Shown piece by piece: positions 1 through 7,657 of a stretch of DNA of 10,161 nucleotides. Source of the DNA: Sulfuricella sp. (GTDB lineage Bacteria > Pseudomonadota > Gammaproteobacteria > Burkholderiales > Sulfuricellaceae). Under the pieces are notes generated by a model. It saw only the letters and a program-made list of their open reading frames with translations. It was not told the DNA's origin and ran no database searches. Position numbers and translations under genes: made by a program. Numbering within the stretch: position 1 is the first letter of the stretch; the number at the start of each line of letters is the position of its first letter. The stretch is from contig JAIOJM010000053.1 of the NCBI GenBank assembly GCA_019911785.1, forward strand, positions 1-10,161. The letters are read 5' to 3'.

Positions 1-54
1 GGGTGGGGGTGGGAAGTTTCGCGTGAGAATCAGCATCTGAACCCCTCATCCCAA

Positions 55-77
55 CCTTCTCCCCAACGGGGAGAAGG
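55..77. repeat. Perfect 10-bp inverted repeat upstream of holC
   Basis: The arms CCTTCTCCCC (55-64) and GGGGAGAAGG (68-77) are perfectly complementary around an AAC loop. There is no T-run on either side, so it is not a classic intrinsic terminator. The flanking CTCATCCCAAC resembles a palindromic intergenic repeat common in proteobacterial genomes, judged from memory of similar sequences. It may act as a REP-like element or a transcription/mRNA boundary between an unseen upstream gene and holC. Positions 1-54 are G-rich, and no gene could be assigned there. Confidence 0.6.
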
Positions 78-119
78 GGCAAACGTAAAAGGCGCTTGTT
101 TTGATTGGCTTGTTTTGAC

Positions 120-548
120 ATGACCCAAATCGACTTCTACACTCACGCCGCCGACAAATACCACACCGCTTGCGTGCTCTGCGCCAAGGCCGTGGAGCGC
201 GGGTTGCGGGTCATGGTCTTTACTCCCGACGCCGCAACCACGGAAAGAATGGACAGGCTGCTGTGGAGCACGCCTGCCGTCGGTTTCATCCCCCATTGCC
301 GCGCCTCGGATAGCCTTGCTCCGGTCACCCCGGTCATCGTTGACCATAATGCCGACACGCTGGCGCACGACGACATCCTGCTCAATCTACACACCGAGCA
401 GCCCCTGTTCTTCAGCCGCTTCCACCGGCTGATCGAAATCGTCGGCACGGAAGAAAACGACCGCGCCGCTGCACGCGAGCGCTTCCGCTTCTATCGAGAC
501 CGCGGCTACGAAATTCATTCCCATGACATTGGAAACAAGGCCAGATAA
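120..548 (+). CDS. holC: DNA polymerase III chi subunit
   Basis: This is the chi subunit of the clamp-loader complex of DNA polymerase III. In known systems it pairs with psi and binds the C-terminal tail of single-strand DNA-binding protein. The product is 142 residues, close to the 147 of E. coli HolC. It has the family pattern: a short N-terminal beta strand (TQIDFYTHA), the segment RMDRLLWSTPAVGFIPH at about 45-61, a strand leading to DDILLNLH (about 87-94), and a C-terminal basic helix (ARERFRFYRDRGYE). A TTG start at 105 would add five residues (MACFD). The ATG at 120 is preferred because the family begins with the TQIDFY-like strand, although no clear Shine-Dalgarno precedes it. holC next to valS is a widespread arrangement (pepA-holC-valS in enterobacteria), so the upstream neighbour may be pepA, outside the window. 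The next gene starts immediately after this stop codon. Confidence 0.9.
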   Translation: MTQIDFYTHAADKYHTACVLCAKAVERGLRVMVFTPDAATTERMDRLLWSTPAVGFIPHCRASDSLAPVTPVIVDHNADTLAHDDILLNLHTEQPLFFSRFHRLIEIVGTEENDRAAARERFRFYRDRGYEIHSHDIGNKAR

Positions 549-1052
549 ATGGATCCCGCCAACAGCGAGCCCGACATACTCGGAAAAATAGATGCCCTGC
601 TCACCCGGCATCGCACCGGTGCGCCCACTCAGCAAGATCTCGCGTCGGCCGAGGCACAAGCTGCCCGGGCGTCGATTCCCGTCCTGACAGAAATCATTAC
701 CGATGACAGCACCATCCCGGTTCTGACTGAAGCCACCCCCGCCACGGGGGAAAACCAAGCCGCTACAGCCGGCAAGGGAAAGCTTCCGCCCATCATCGAG
801 GTCGCCGCAAGTGAACCAGCCAGCACAGGCGACCCGGTCGCGGCCATCTCTCATGACGAAGCAGCCCTGCGCCAAATCGAGGAATTCATGGTGCAGGAAC
901 TGGAAAATCGCATTGCGCTGGAATTCACCGCCACCCTGGACCGCGCCCTGAACGAGTTGCTCGACCATTCACGCGAACATATCCGGCTTGCCGTGCGTGT
1001 AGCGCTCAAACAGCGGCCCGGCACCCCAGACGAAGGCCCGGAACAGCCCTGA
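549..1052 (+). CDS. Acidic hypothetical protein, DUF2486-like
   Basis: This is a 167-residue protein with no known enzymatic motif. Its ATG follows the holC stop without a gap, so the two genes are very likely co-transcribed and translationally coupled. It has three parts. Residues 1-40 form a short helical segment (ILGKIDALLTRHR). Residues 41-100 are low-complexity, rich in Ala, Thr, Pro and Glu, and contain the hexapeptide IPVLTE twice (43-48 and 56-61) plus a looser copy, LPPIIEV (79-85). Residues 101-155 are a predicted amphipathic helix (EEFMVQELENRIALEF onward). Proteins with IPVLTE-like repeats and a C-terminal helical tail lie between holC and valS in many betaproteobacteria and are annotated DUF2486; I assign this by position and pattern, not by search. 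No signal peptide or membrane segment is seen. The repeated short motif would suit a flexible peptide-ligand region, but the partner is unknown. Confidence 0.8.
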   Translation: MDPANSEPDILGKIDALLTRHRTGAPTQQDLASAEAQAARASIPVLTEIITDDSTIPVLTEATPATGENQAATAGKGKLPPIIEVAASEPASTGDPVAAISHDEAALRQIEEFMVQELENRIALEFTATLDRALNELLDHSREHIRLAVRVALKQRPGTPDEGPEQP

Positions 1053-1082
1053 CCGCCGGTCCGCTTCGACGGGGAAAACAGG

Positions 1083-1088
1083 TATAAT
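1083..1088 (+). promoter_or_regulatory. Candidate -10 box for valS
   Basis: A perfect TATAAT lies 36 bp before the valS ATG, in the 72-bp gap after the DUF2486-like gene. No good -35 hexamer is found 16-18 bp upstream (TCCGCT at 1060-1065 is poor; TTCGAC at 1065-1070 is too close). If used, it would give valS its own sigma70-type transcript in addition to read-through from holC. Confidence 0.45.
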
Positions 1089-1124
1089 TGCCGCCTTTCC
1101 CGCTACTCCAAGAAATTCCAAACC

Positions 1125-3884
1125 ATGGAACTCGCCAAAAGTTTTGAACCCGCCGCCATCGAGGCACACTGGTACCCGCTGTGGGAATCCCGCGGCTATT
1201 TCAAGCCTGCCCAGAGCAACGTCGAAGGGGCCGCCACCGAGGCCGGCAAGCCCGCCTACTGCATCATGCTGCCGCCGCCCAACGTCACCGGCACGCTGCA
1301 CATGGGCCACGCCTTCCAGGACACCCTGATGGACACCCTGGTTCGCTACCACCGGATGAAGGGCGAAAACACTCTGTGGCAGCCGGGCACCGATCACGCA
1401 GGAATCGCCACCCAGATCGTGGTGGAGCGCCAGCTGGATGCACAAGGCATCTCGCGCCACGATCTCGGCCGCGAGGAATTCCTCAAGCGGGTGTGGGCCT
1501 GGAAGGAAGAATCCGGCTCCACCATCACCCGCCAGATGCGCCGCCTCGGCGCCTCCTGCGACTGGTCGCGCGAGCGCTTCACCATGGACGAAGGGCTTTC
1601 CAAGGCGGTGACCGAGGTCTTCGTCACCCTCCACAGCCAGGGCCTGATCTACCGCGGCAAACGCCTGGTCAACTGGGATCCGGTGCTGCTGACCGCGGTT
1701 TCCGACCTGGAAGTGGTTTCGGAAGAAGAAGACGGCTTCATGTGGCATATCCGCTACCCGGTCGAGGGCAGCAACGAAGCGCTGGTCGTCGCCACCACCC
1801 GCCCGGAAACCATGCTCGGCGACATGGCCGTGGCGGTGCATCCGGACGATGAACGCTACAAGCACCTGGTCGGCAAGCATGTGCGTCTGCCTCTGTGCGA
1901 AAGAACTATACCGATCATCGCCGACGACTATGTCGATCCGGCCTTCGGCACCGGCTGCGTCAAGATCACCCCGGCACACGACTTCAACGACTACCAGGTG
2001 GGCCTGCGCCACCATCTGGAACCGCTCAGCATCCTCACCCTCGACGCCAGGATCAACGATCTGGCGCCGTCCGAATACCAGGGGCTGGACCGCTACGAGG
2101 CGCGCAGGAAAATCATCGCCGACCTCGAAGCCCAGGGGCTGCTGGTCGAGACCAAGCCGCACAAGCTGATGGTGCCCAGAGGCGACCGCACCCACAGCGT
2201 GATCGAACCTCTGCTCACCGACCAGTGGTATGTGGCGATGGAAGGCCTCGCCCAGCGTGGCCTGGAAGTGGTCGCCAACGGCGAAGTGAAATTCGTGCCG
2301 GAAAACTGGACCCACGTCTACAACCAGTGGCTGGAGAACATCCAGGACTGGTGCATCTCCCGCCAACTGTGGTGGGGCCACCGCATCCCGGCATGGTACG
2401 ACGAGGACGGTAATTTCTATGTCGCACGCAACCTGGAAGAGGCGCAGAAACAGGCCGGCCCGGACAAGCCTCTCCGCCAGGACGAAGATGTGCTCGACAC
2501 CTGGTTCTCCTCCGCACTGTGGCCGTTCTCGACCCTGGGCTGGCCGGAAAAAACGCCGGAACTTGCGACCTTCCTGCCCACCAGCGTGCTGGTCACGGGT
2601 TTTGACATCATCTTCTTCTGGGTCGCCCGGATGGTCATGATGTCGGAACACTTCACCGGCCAGGTGCCGTTCAGGGAAGTCTACGTGCACGGGCTGGTGC
2701 GCGACATCCACGGCAACAAGATGAGCAAGTCCAAGGGCAACGTGATCGACCCGATCGACCTGATCGACGGCATCGCCCTGGAAGCACTGGTCGCCAAGCG
2801 CCAGACTGGCCTGATGAACCCGAAGCAGGCGGAATCCATCGCCAAGCAGACGCGCAAGGATTACCCGGACGGCTTCCCCGCCTTCGGCACCGATGCGATC
2901 CGCTTCACCTTTGCCAGCCTCGCCAGCCACGGCCGCGACATCAAGTTCGACCTGCAACGCTGCGACGGCTACCGCAACTTCTGCAACAAACTGTGGAACG
3001 CCACCCGCTTCGTGCTGATGAACACCGAAGGCAAGGACTGCGGCCAGGACGAGTCGCTCCCCCTGGAATTCTCGGACGTGGACAAATGGATCATCAGCCG
3101 CCTGCAACAGGCCGAGAAGGAAGTCGCCGAGGCTTTCGACAGCTACCGCTTCGACATGGCAGCGCGCGCCATCTACGAATTCGTCTGGGACGAATATTGC
3201 GACTGGTACGTGGAACTGGCCAAGGTTCAGATCGCCAGCGGCAACGAAGCACAACAACGTGCCACGCGCCGCACCCTGGTGCGGGTGCTGGAAACCACGC
3301 TGCGCCTCGCCCACCCGATCATTCCCTTCATCACCGAAGAGCTGTGGCAGAAGGTCGCCCCGCTGGCGGGCAAAAGCGGCGAAAGCATCATGCTGCAACC
3401 CTATCCCGAGGCTGTCCCGAGCCGGGTCGATGCAACTGCCGCCGGACGCATCGCCCAGCTCAAGGAAATCATCAACGCCTGTCGCACGCTGCGCGGCGAG
3501 ATGAACCTCTCCCCGGCACTCAAGGTTCCGCTGATCGCACTCGGCGACATCTCCACCCTGGCCCCCTACATCCAGGCGCTGGCGAAGATTTCCGAAGTGG
3601 CTGTCGTACAGGGTGAGCTGCCGGCAGCTGATGCGCCCGTGGCGGTGGTCGGCGACATCCGCCTGATGCTCAAGATCGAAGTGGACAAGGAAGCCGAGCA
3701 GGCACGGCTAGCCAAGGAAGTTGCCCGGCTTGAAGGGGAAATCACCAAGGCACAGGCCAAGCTCGGCAACGAGAGCTTCGTCGCCCGGGCTCCTGCAGCT
3801 GTGGTTGCGCAGGAAAAAGAACGGCTGGAGAACTTCGGCGCCACGCTGGAAAAACTTAAGGCGCAACTCTCCAAACTCGGGTAG
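1125..3884 (+). CDS. valS: Valine-tRNA ligase
   Basis: This cytoplasmic class I aminoacyl-tRNA synthetase charges tRNA-Val with valine and edits mischarged threonine. The 919-residue length is normal for bacterial ValRS. The HIGH signature appears as HMGH at 59-62, after the PPPNVTGTL segment. The CP1 editing domain carries [10 protein letters not shown] at 224-233. The catalytic core continues with [15 protein letters not shown] from 408, and KMSKS lies at 532-536 in NKMSKSKGN. An anticodon-binding helical domain (about 650-800) contains [15 protein letters not shown]. The C-terminal part from about residue 850 is a charged coiled coil ([19 protein letters not shown]), the tRNA-binding arm typical of ValRS and absent from IleRS and LeuRS. 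The ATG at 1125 matches the usual N-terminus ([17 protein letters not shown]). A very long open frame on the opposite strand is a codon-bias shadow of this gene. The assignment is secure. Confidence 0.98.
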   Translation: MELAKSFEPAAIEAHWYPLWESRGYFKPAQSNVEGAATEAGKPAYCIMLPPPNVTGTLHMGHAFQDTLMDTLVRYHRMKGENTLWQPGTDHAGIATQIVVERQLDAQGISRHDLGREEFLKRVWAWKEESGSTITRQMRRLGASCDWSRERFTMDEGLSKAVTEVFVTLHSQGLIYRGKRLVNWDPVLLTAVSDLEVVSEEEDGFMWHIRYPVEGSNEALVVATTRPETMLGDMAVAVHPDDERYKHLVGKHVRLPLCERTIPIIADDYVDPAFGTGCVKITPAHDFNDYQVGLRHHLEPLSILTLDARINDLAPSEYQGLDRYEARRKIIADLEAQGLLVETKPHKLMVPRGDRTHSVIEPLLTDQWYVAMEGLAQRGLEVVANGEVKFVPENWTHVYNQWLENIQDWCISRQLWWGHRIPAWYDEDGNFYVARNLEEAQKQAGPDKPLRQDEDVLDTWFSSALWPFSTLGWPEKTPELATFLPTSVLVTGFDIIFFWVARMVMMSEHFTGQVPFREVYVHGLVRDIHGNKMSKSKGNVIDPIDLIDGIALEALVAKRQTGLMNPKQAESIAKQTRKDYPDGFPAFGTDAIRFTFASLASHGRDIKFDLQRCDGYRNFCNKLWNATRFVLMNTEGKDCGQDESLPLEFSDVDKWIISRLQQAEKEVAEAFDSYRFDMAARAIYEFVWDEYCDWYVELAKVQIASGNEAQQRATRRTLVRVLETTLRLAHPIIPFITEELWQKVAPLAGKSGESIMLQPYPEAVPSRVDATAAGRIAQLKEIINACRTLRGEMNLSPALKVPLIALGDISTLAPYIQALAKISEVAVVQGELPAADAPVAVVGDIRLMLKIEVDKEAEQARLAKEVARLEGEITKAQAKLGNESFVARAPAAVVAQEKERLENFGATLEKLKAQLSKLG

Positions 3885-4127
3885 GAAGCTGCCTGGCATC
3901 ATGATTCCTTCCCCCTCTCTGGCCTAAGCCGGCAGAGCCGGAACCCCAATGGGGGGATGAGTGATGATCGAAGGTTTTCATTGCCCATTCCTCATCACCC
4001 ATTACCGTAGGGCCCCTTTCAACCCCGAATCCTCGTTGTTTAATCTGCGGACAGCTACTTTTCCAGGATCAATATGCTATTTTTAAATGGTCGCAGCCTG
4101 GAAGATACTGAATAGGGAGTACAACAA
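3885..4127. other. Intergenic region between valS and fdxA
   Basis: This 243-bp stretch has no credible ORF. It holds two small adjacent hairpins: CCGGC-AGA-GCCGG at 3929-3941 and CCCC-AAT-GGGG at 3944-3954. It also has a looser inverted repeat, GTGATGA (3961-3967) with TCATCAC (3992-3998). None is followed by a T-tract, so if transcription of valS stops here it is not by an obvious intrinsic terminator. The distal part (about 4030-4115) becomes AT-richer and should contain the fdxA promoter. TATGCT at 4073-4078 could be a -10 box, but I see no convincing -35. Confidence 0.5.
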
Positions 4128-4451
4128 ATGACTTATGTCGTGACTGAAAACTGCATCCTCTGCAAGTACACCGACTGTGCGGTTGTTTGTCCGGTGGACT
4201 GCTTTCACGAGGGGCCTAATTTTCTGGTGATCGATCCGGATGAATGCATCGATTGCGACGTATGCGTGCCGGAGTGTCCGGCTGAAGCGATCTTTCCCGA
4301 GGCGGACCTGCCGCCGGGACAGGAGAAGTTTCTCGAAATCAACGCGAAACTGGCAAAAACCTGGCCTGCCATCACCTCGAAAAAAGACCCTCTTCCCGAT
4401 GCGGATAAATGGAAGGGTGTTGAGGGGAAGCTGCAATATCTGGAGAAATGA
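4128..4451 (+). CDS. fdxA: 7Fe ferredoxin [3Fe-4S][4Fe-4S], FdI type
   Basis: This small soluble electron carrier has 107 residues and is highly similar in pattern to Azotobacter vinelandii ferredoxin I. The cysteine layout is diagnostic. C9, C17 and C50 should bind the [3Fe-4S] cluster; C21, C40, C43 and C46 the [4Fe-4S] cluster; C12 and C25 correspond to the two free cysteines of the family. CPVDCF and [13 protein letters not shown] are the core motifs. The tail (about 65-107, including [19 protein letters not shown]) is the long C-terminal extension of FdI-type proteins. AGGGAG at 4114-4119 lies 8 nt before the ATG and fixes the start. It sits alone between larger gaps (243 bp before, 88 bp to the next supported start), so it may be monocistronic. 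The electron partner cannot be read from context. FdI in Azotobacter is tied to redox/stress response, but I do not infer the same role here. Confidence 0.95.
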   Translation: MTYVVTENCILCKYTDCAVVCPVDCFHEGPNFLVIDPDECIDCDVCVPECPAEAIFPEADLPPGQEKFLEINAKLAKTWPAITSKKDPLPDADKWKGVEGKLQYLEK

Positions 4452-4539
4452 CCCCGTGAGTGGATGTCTGCTCCTGGTGCTTTAGCGTGTGGCATCTGAC
4501 GCAGACCTCCCCATTCGGTTCCACATTGGAGTCAACGAG

Positions 4540-5424
4540 ATGAGCAAGACGACCACCCGATCCAGCAATCCCGATTTCGACAGCCTGGTTCCCAACACCC
4601 CCTTCACCCGCCGTGCCTTCGTCATTACCATGCTGGGCGTGGGTTTCGCCCTCGCCACCCAGCCGGTCATGGCCCAGACCGTGATCAAGACCGGCACCGA
4701 CGGCCTGATTGCGGGAGAAATCAAGGTTCCCGTCAGCGATGGCGAAATGGTCGCTTATCGTGCGCAACCTGACAAAGGCGCCGATTTTCCTGCCATCCTG
4801 GTGGTTTCCGAGATCTTCGGCGTCCACGAGCATATCGCCGACATCTGCCGGCGGCTGGCCAAGCTCGGCTACCTGGCCATCGCCCCGGAACTGTTCGCGC
4901 GCCATGGCGATCCGCGCAAGATCAGCAGCATCCAGGAAATCCTCGACAACATCGTCGCCAAGGTGCCTGACGCACAGGTCATGAGCGACCTCGATGCCTG
5001 CGAGGCATGGGCCAGGGCCCATGGCGGTGATACTTCACGCCTGGCGGTAACCGGCTTCTGCTGGGGTGGCCGCATCACCTGGCTCTACGCTGCCCACAAC
5101 CCCCGCCTCAAGGCCGCCGTGGCCTGGTACGGCCGGATTGACGGGGTGGGAAGCGAGCTTACGCCGAAATATCCGCTCGATCTGGCGGCACAGCTGAAGG
5201 CGCCGGTACTCGGGCTTTATGGCGGCCAGGATCATGGCATCCCGCTGGACGATGTGGAGGACATGCGCACTGCCATCAAGAAGGCCGGCGGCAAGTCCGA
5301 GATTCATGTCTATCCCGACGCGCCCCATGCCTTCCACGCCGATTACCGGCCCAGCTACCGCAAGGATGCCGCCGAGGACGGATGGAAGCGTATGCAGGCA
5401 TGGCTGAAGAAAAACGGGGTGTAA
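4540..5424 (+). CDS. Tat-exported dienelactone hydrolase family protein
   Basis: This alpha/beta-hydrolase fold enzyme belongs to the DLH family (COG0412-type). The start at ATG 4540 is chosen over an in-frame GTG at 4489 because GGAG (4528-4531) sits 8 nt before it and the twin-arginine signal then lies near the N-terminus. The product is 294 residues. Residues 23-28 (TRRAFV) match the Tat motif, followed by a hydrophobic stretch ([13 protein letters not shown]) and a likely cleavage site after VMA (about 43-45). The mature protein would therefore be folded in the cytoplasm and exported to the periplasm. The cysteine-nucleophile triad of dienelactone hydrolase is visible: C174 in GFCWGG, D231 in GGQDHG and H263 in APHAFH. 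The family glutamate is E91 in SEIFGVHEH. The true substrate is unknown; members range from carboxymethylenebutenolidases to general esterases. No chlorocatechol genes lie nearby. A flavin-reductase-family gene follows after 52 bp and may be co-transcribed. Confidence 0.9.
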   Translation: MSKTTTRSSNPDFDSLVPNTPFTRRAFVITMLGVGFALATQPVMAQTVIKTGTDGLIAGEIKVPVSDGEMVAYRAQPDKGADFPAILVVSEIFGVHEHIADICRRLAKLGYLAIAPELFARHGDPRKISSIQEILDNIVAKVPDAQVMSDLDACEAWARAHGGDTSRLAVTGFCWGGRITWLYAAHNPRLKAAVAWYGRIDGVGSELTPKYPLDLAAQLKAPVLGLYGGQDHGIPLDDVEDMRTAIKKAGGKSEIHVYPDAPHAFHADYRPSYRKDAAEDGWKRMQAWLKKNGV

Positions 5425-5476
5425 TTCGAATACTCTCGGATTTCACTATGCGGAGCGTTGAAACGGGGGTGCCGAG

Positions 5477-6013
5477 ATGGCGAAGAAATCCTTTCCCTTG
5501 TCCAAGGTCTACGGCCTGCTCGAACCCGGGCCGGTCGTGCTGGTCACGACCGCCGGCAAGGAGCGGGCGAACATCATGACCCAGTCGTGGCACACCATGA
5601 TCGAATTCGAGCCGCCGCTCGTGGGTTGCGTGATCAGCAACCGGAACTACTCGTTCGACATCCTGAAGACCACCGGGGAATGCGTGATCAACATCCCGAC
5701 GGTGGAGCTGGCGGAAAAGGTGGTAGGCTGCGGCAACACCTCCGGGCGAGACGTCGACAAGTTCAAGGACTTTGGCCTCACGCCGGTGGCCGCCTCGTGC
5801 GTCAAGGCGCCCCTCATCGACGAATGCTATGCCAGCCTTGAATGCAAGGTCGTCGATGGGAAGATGGTGACCCAATACAACTTCTTCATCCTTGAGGTGC
5901 TCAAGGCGTGGATAGACCCGTCGATGAAACATCCGCGGACGATTCACCATCTCGGAAAAGGCGCGTTCATGGTCGCCGGCGAGACGATCAAGCTGCCCTC
6001 CAAAATGAAATAA
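5477..6013 (+). CDS. Flavin reductase family protein (FMN-binding split barrel)
   Basis: This 178-residue cytoplasmic protein has the pattern of the flavin-reductase-like, FMN-binding split-barrel family, which includes flavoredoxins and flavin:NAD(P)H reductases. The N-terminal strand and FMN-contact region read [21 protein letters not shown] (about 18-38). They are followed by [19 protein letters not shown] (45-63), the ECVINIP strand (68-74) and the motif [14 protein letters not shown] (83-96), typical of these proteins. The barrel closes with [16 protein letters not shown] (111-126). It has no signal peptide or membrane helix. The start at 5477 has only a G-rich stretch (5465-5469) as a weak ribosome site. 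It follows the Tat-exported hydrolase gene by 52 bp and may share its transcript, although the two products would act in different compartments. The redox partner and substrate cannot be told from sequence. Confidence 0.88.
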   Translation: MAKKSFPLSKVYGLLEPGPVVLVTTAGKERANIMTQSWHTMIEFEPPLVGCVISNRNYSFDILKTTGECVINIPTVELAEKVVGCGNTSGRDVDKFKDFGLTPVAASCVKAPLIDECYASLECKVVDGKMVTQYNFFILEVLKAWIDPSMKHPRTIHHLGKGAFMVAGETIKLPSKMK

Positions 6014-6056
6014 ACCTAAGAACCGCTATCATCCAGGCTCATCGAAAGAACAATCC

Positions 6057-6183
6057 ATGCAAATCTGGGTCGATGCCGATGCCTGCCCCGGCGTCATCAA
6101 GGAAATCCTGTTTCGCGCCGCCGAACGACCGCAAAGCCTTCGCCAGCCAACTGGACCGCTTCCTGGCCAGGAACCGCAAGTAG
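6057..6183 (+). pseudogene. Internally deleted, frameshifted YaiI/YqxD-family (DUF188) remnant
   Basis: The ATG at 6057 opens a frame reading [19 protein letters not shown] and then RAAER, the conserved N-terminus of the YaiI/YqxD (DUF188, UPF0178) family, with its DADACP metal-site-like motif. After residue 24 this similarity stops abruptly. The conserved C-terminus of the same family ([18 protein letters not shown], then TAG at 6181-6183) follows at once, from 6127, but in the +1 frame. Family members are about 150 residues, so roughly 105-110 codons are missing between the two ends, and the deletion also broke the frame. The original ATG frame now runs on to a TGA at 6234-6236, giving a 59-residue product with an unrelated tail. 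The join lies at about 6123-6130. The parts are recognised from family memory. A functional short protein is unlikely. Confidence 0.85.
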
Positions 6184-6224
6184 CCGTCACACCTCAAAAC
6201 CGCTATGTGAGTAATTTCCCGGCA

Positions 6225-6243
6225 ATGAATTTTTGAAATTCAT
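6225..6243. repeat. Perfect 8-bp inverted repeat after the yaiI remnant
   Basis: ATGAATTT (6225-6232) and AAATTCAT (6236-6243) are perfectly complementary around TTG. The stem is entirely A/T-rich and no T-tract follows, so it could be an operator or a weak transcript end rather than a standard terminator. Confidence 0.5.
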
Positions 6244-6331
6244 GATGCTCAATTTTCCACGCCACTTTCCGAATTGCTGATTTTTTATGGTGCGCGCAAA
6301 GGTAGCGTATGCACCAACACAGGGCAATTAC

Positions 6332-6354
6332 AATGTAAATTAACTAATAACATT
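6332..6354. promoter_or_regulatory. Imperfect 23-bp palindrome, candidate operator
   Basis: The ends AATGT (6332-6336) and ACATT (6350-6354) are inverted, with partial symmetry inside. It overlaps two smaller perfect palindromes, at 6328-6338 and 6352-6364, so that TGTAA occurs at 6334-6338 and again at 6356-6360, 22 bp apart (about two helical turns). It ends about 25 bp before the sigma54-like -24 element. The length recalls NsrR-type operators, but the bases do not fit that consensus, so I name no regulator. Confidence 0.35.
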
Positions 6355-6378
6355 ATGTAATAATTGGTTTTTTACTAA

Positions 6379-6394
6379 TGGCATAGTTCATGCT
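6379..6394 (+). promoter_or_regulatory. Sigma54-like -24/-12 promoter of the nitrate transporter
   Basis: TGGCATA-GTTC-ATGCT keeps the invariant GG and GC dinucleotides with exactly 10 bp between them, as required for RpoN promoters (consensus TGGCACG-N4-TTGCW). It differs at the CG after TGGCA and at the first T of the -12 element. Transcription would begin near 6405, leaving a leader of about 29 nt that contains the ribosome site at 6422-6430. A nitrogen-regulated promoter fits the gene it precedes. Confidence 0.55.
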
Positions 6395-6433
6395 TTTACT
6401 GTGTGTAACACTATTTCACACAGAGGAAAGCAA

Positions 6434-7645
6434 ATGAACCAAGGTTTCTGGAAATCCGGTCACACGCCCACATTGCTGTCGGCATTCCTGTACTTCGACA
6501 TCGCCTTCATGGTCTGGGTCATGCTGGGGCCGCTTGCGGTACAGATAGCCCAGGATCTCCATCTCACCCCAGCGCAGAAAGGAATGATGGTGGCGACGCC
6601 GGTCCTGGCGGGCGCCTTGCTGCGTATGCTGATGGGGATGCTGGTGGATCATCTCAAGCCGAAAAAAGCCGGGCTGATCGGCCAGCTGATCGTGATTTCT
6701 GCTTTAACCACCGCCTGGCTGCACGGCATCGAAAATTTCCGGCAGGTTCTGATGCTGGGCGTGTCACTTGGTTTTGCCGGTGCAGCGTTTGCCGTGGCGC
6801 TACCCCTCGCCTCTCGATGGTACCCGCCGCAGCACCAGGGCACGGCTCTGGGCATAGCCGGTGCGGGAAATTCAGGTACGGTGTTTGCCGCCCTGTTGGC
6901 TCCCACACTGGCGGTGGCATTCGGCTGGACCAATGTGTTCGGCTTCGCACTGATTCCGCTGTGCGTAGCGCTGCTGGTGTATATGATTTTCGCCAAGGAC
7001 GCGCCGGAATGCCCCGCGCCTAAATCCCTGCACCAGTATCTGAATGTGCTGAAGGACAAGGATGCCTGGTGGTTCATGTTTTTTTATTCGGTGACCTTCG
7101 GCGGGTTTGTCGGCCTGGCGAGCAGCCTGACCATTTATTTCAACGACCAGTACGGCATGAGCCCGGTTCATGCCGGTTATTTCACCGCTGCCAGCGTGTT
7201 CGCCGGTTCCCTGGTACGCCCCATGGGCGGCGCGCTGGCTGATCGCGTCGGCGGCATCCGCACGCTGCTGGTCATGTATTCGTTCGCAGCCCTGTTCCTG
7301 GTCATCATCAGCTTGGGCATGCCAACCGCCGAACTGGCGCTGCTGGTCTTCATTCTAGCGATGGTCAGCCTGGGTTTCGGCAACGGCGCGGTGTTCCAAC
7401 TGGTGCCCCAACGTTTCCGCAAGGAAATCGGCGTGATGACCGGGCTGGTGGGCATGGCCGGAGGCGTGGGTGGATTTTATCTGGCAGCCAGCCTGGGGAT
7501 TATCAAGGGATCGACCGGAAGCTACCAGATGGGCTTCCTGATCTTCGCGGGGCTGGCCCTGCTTGCCCTGGTGGGACTGTTCTCGGTGAAAACCCGCTGG
7601 CGCACCACCTGGGGCGCGGCGGCGGTAGCCGGTGCAAGGGTGTAA
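6434..7645 (+). CDS. nasA: NarK/NasA-type nitrate (nitrite) transporter, MFS
   Basis: This inner-membrane major facilitator protein of the nitrate/nitrite porter family has 403 residues and about 12 hydrophobic helices. The two substrate-binding arginines of NarK are present: R64 in LAGALLRMLMG and R262 in FAGSLVRPMGG. Both nitrate signatures are seen: GIAGAGNSGTV (140-150) and GFGNGAVFQLVPQRF (314-328). ATG 6434 is chosen over a GTG at 6401 because AGAGGAAAG (6422-6430) precedes it and the GTG would lie upstream of the predicted sigma54 transcript start. The gene is followed 12 bp later by a phosphatase/kinase fusion and then nirD-nirB. This matches the assimilatory nasA-kinase-nirBD arrangement of Pseudomonas, so import for assimilation is the likely role. 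The symbol rests on that context; narK would be an equally fair family name. Whether it exchanges nitrite or uses protons cannot be read here. Confidence 0.92.
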   Translation: MNQGFWKSGHTPTLLSAFLYFDIAFMVWVMLGPLAVQIAQDLHLTPAQKGMMVATPVLAGALLRMLMGMLVDHLKPKKAGLIGQLIVISALTTAWLHGIENFRQVLMLGVSLGFAGAAFAVALPLASRWYPPQHQGTALGIAGAGNSGTVFAALLAPTLAVAFGWTNVFGFALIPLCVALLVYMIFAKDAPECPAPKSLHQYLNVLKDKDAWWFMFFYSVTFGGFVGLASSLTIYFNDQYGMSPVHAGYFTAASVFAGSLVRPMGGALADRVGGIRTLLVMYSFAALFLVIISLGMPTAELALLVFILAMVSLGFGNGAVFQLVPQRFRKEIGVMTGLVGMAGGVGGFYLAASLGIIKGSTGSYQMGFLIFAGLALLALVGLFSVKTRWRTTWGAAAVAGARV

Positions 7646-7657
7646 ACTGATTTCCCC

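Larger units (their letters stand above)
6184..6433. other. AT-rich regulatory region upstream of the nitrate transporter
   Basis: This 250-bp non-coding stretch is markedly AT-richer than its surroundings. It contains a perfect 8-bp inverted repeat, ATGAATTT-TTG-AAATTCAT (6225-6243). Two half-sites resembling NtrC recognition sequence follow: TGGTGC at 6288-6293 and TGCACCA at 6310-6316. Then come TTACA-A-TGTAA (6328-6338), ATTAT-GTA-ATAAT (6352-6364) and a sigma54-like element just before the transporter gene. I found no FNR-type TTGAT-N4-ATCAA box and no canonical NarL heptamer. The density of symmetric elements suggests a multi-factor promoter. Confidence 0.55.

Noticed and set aside
969..3398. 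809-codon open frame on the minus strand opposite valS
   Set aside because: It lies wholly within valS, shows no recognisable domain, and is the expected stop-free antisense shadow of a GC-rich gene with strong third-position bias.
3892..3907. TGGCATC-N4-TTCC, sigma54-like string after valS
   Set aside because: It lacks the required GC in the -12 element and no gene starts within 200 bp.
4466..4506. GTCTGC/GCAGAC inverted repeat between fdxA and the hydrolase gene
   Set aside because: Only six pairs around a 29-nt loop with no T-tract; easily explained by chance.
4489..4539. GTG start giving a 17-residue longer dienelactone hydrolase
   Set aside because: The ATG at 4540 has a good ribosome site, and the extension would push the twin-arginine signal unusually far from the N-terminus.
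5908..6183. 91-codon + strand ORF bridging the flavin reductase end and the yaiI remnant
   Set aside because: Its first half is an out-of-frame reading of the flavin reductase gene; only its last 18 or so codons carry real ancestral coding sequence, the C-terminus of the broken yaiI gene.
6401..6433. Upstream GTG start for the nitrate transporter
   Set aside because: No ribosome site precedes it, it would lie upstream of the predicted sigma54 transcript start, and the ATG at 6434 has AGAGGAAAG in front.
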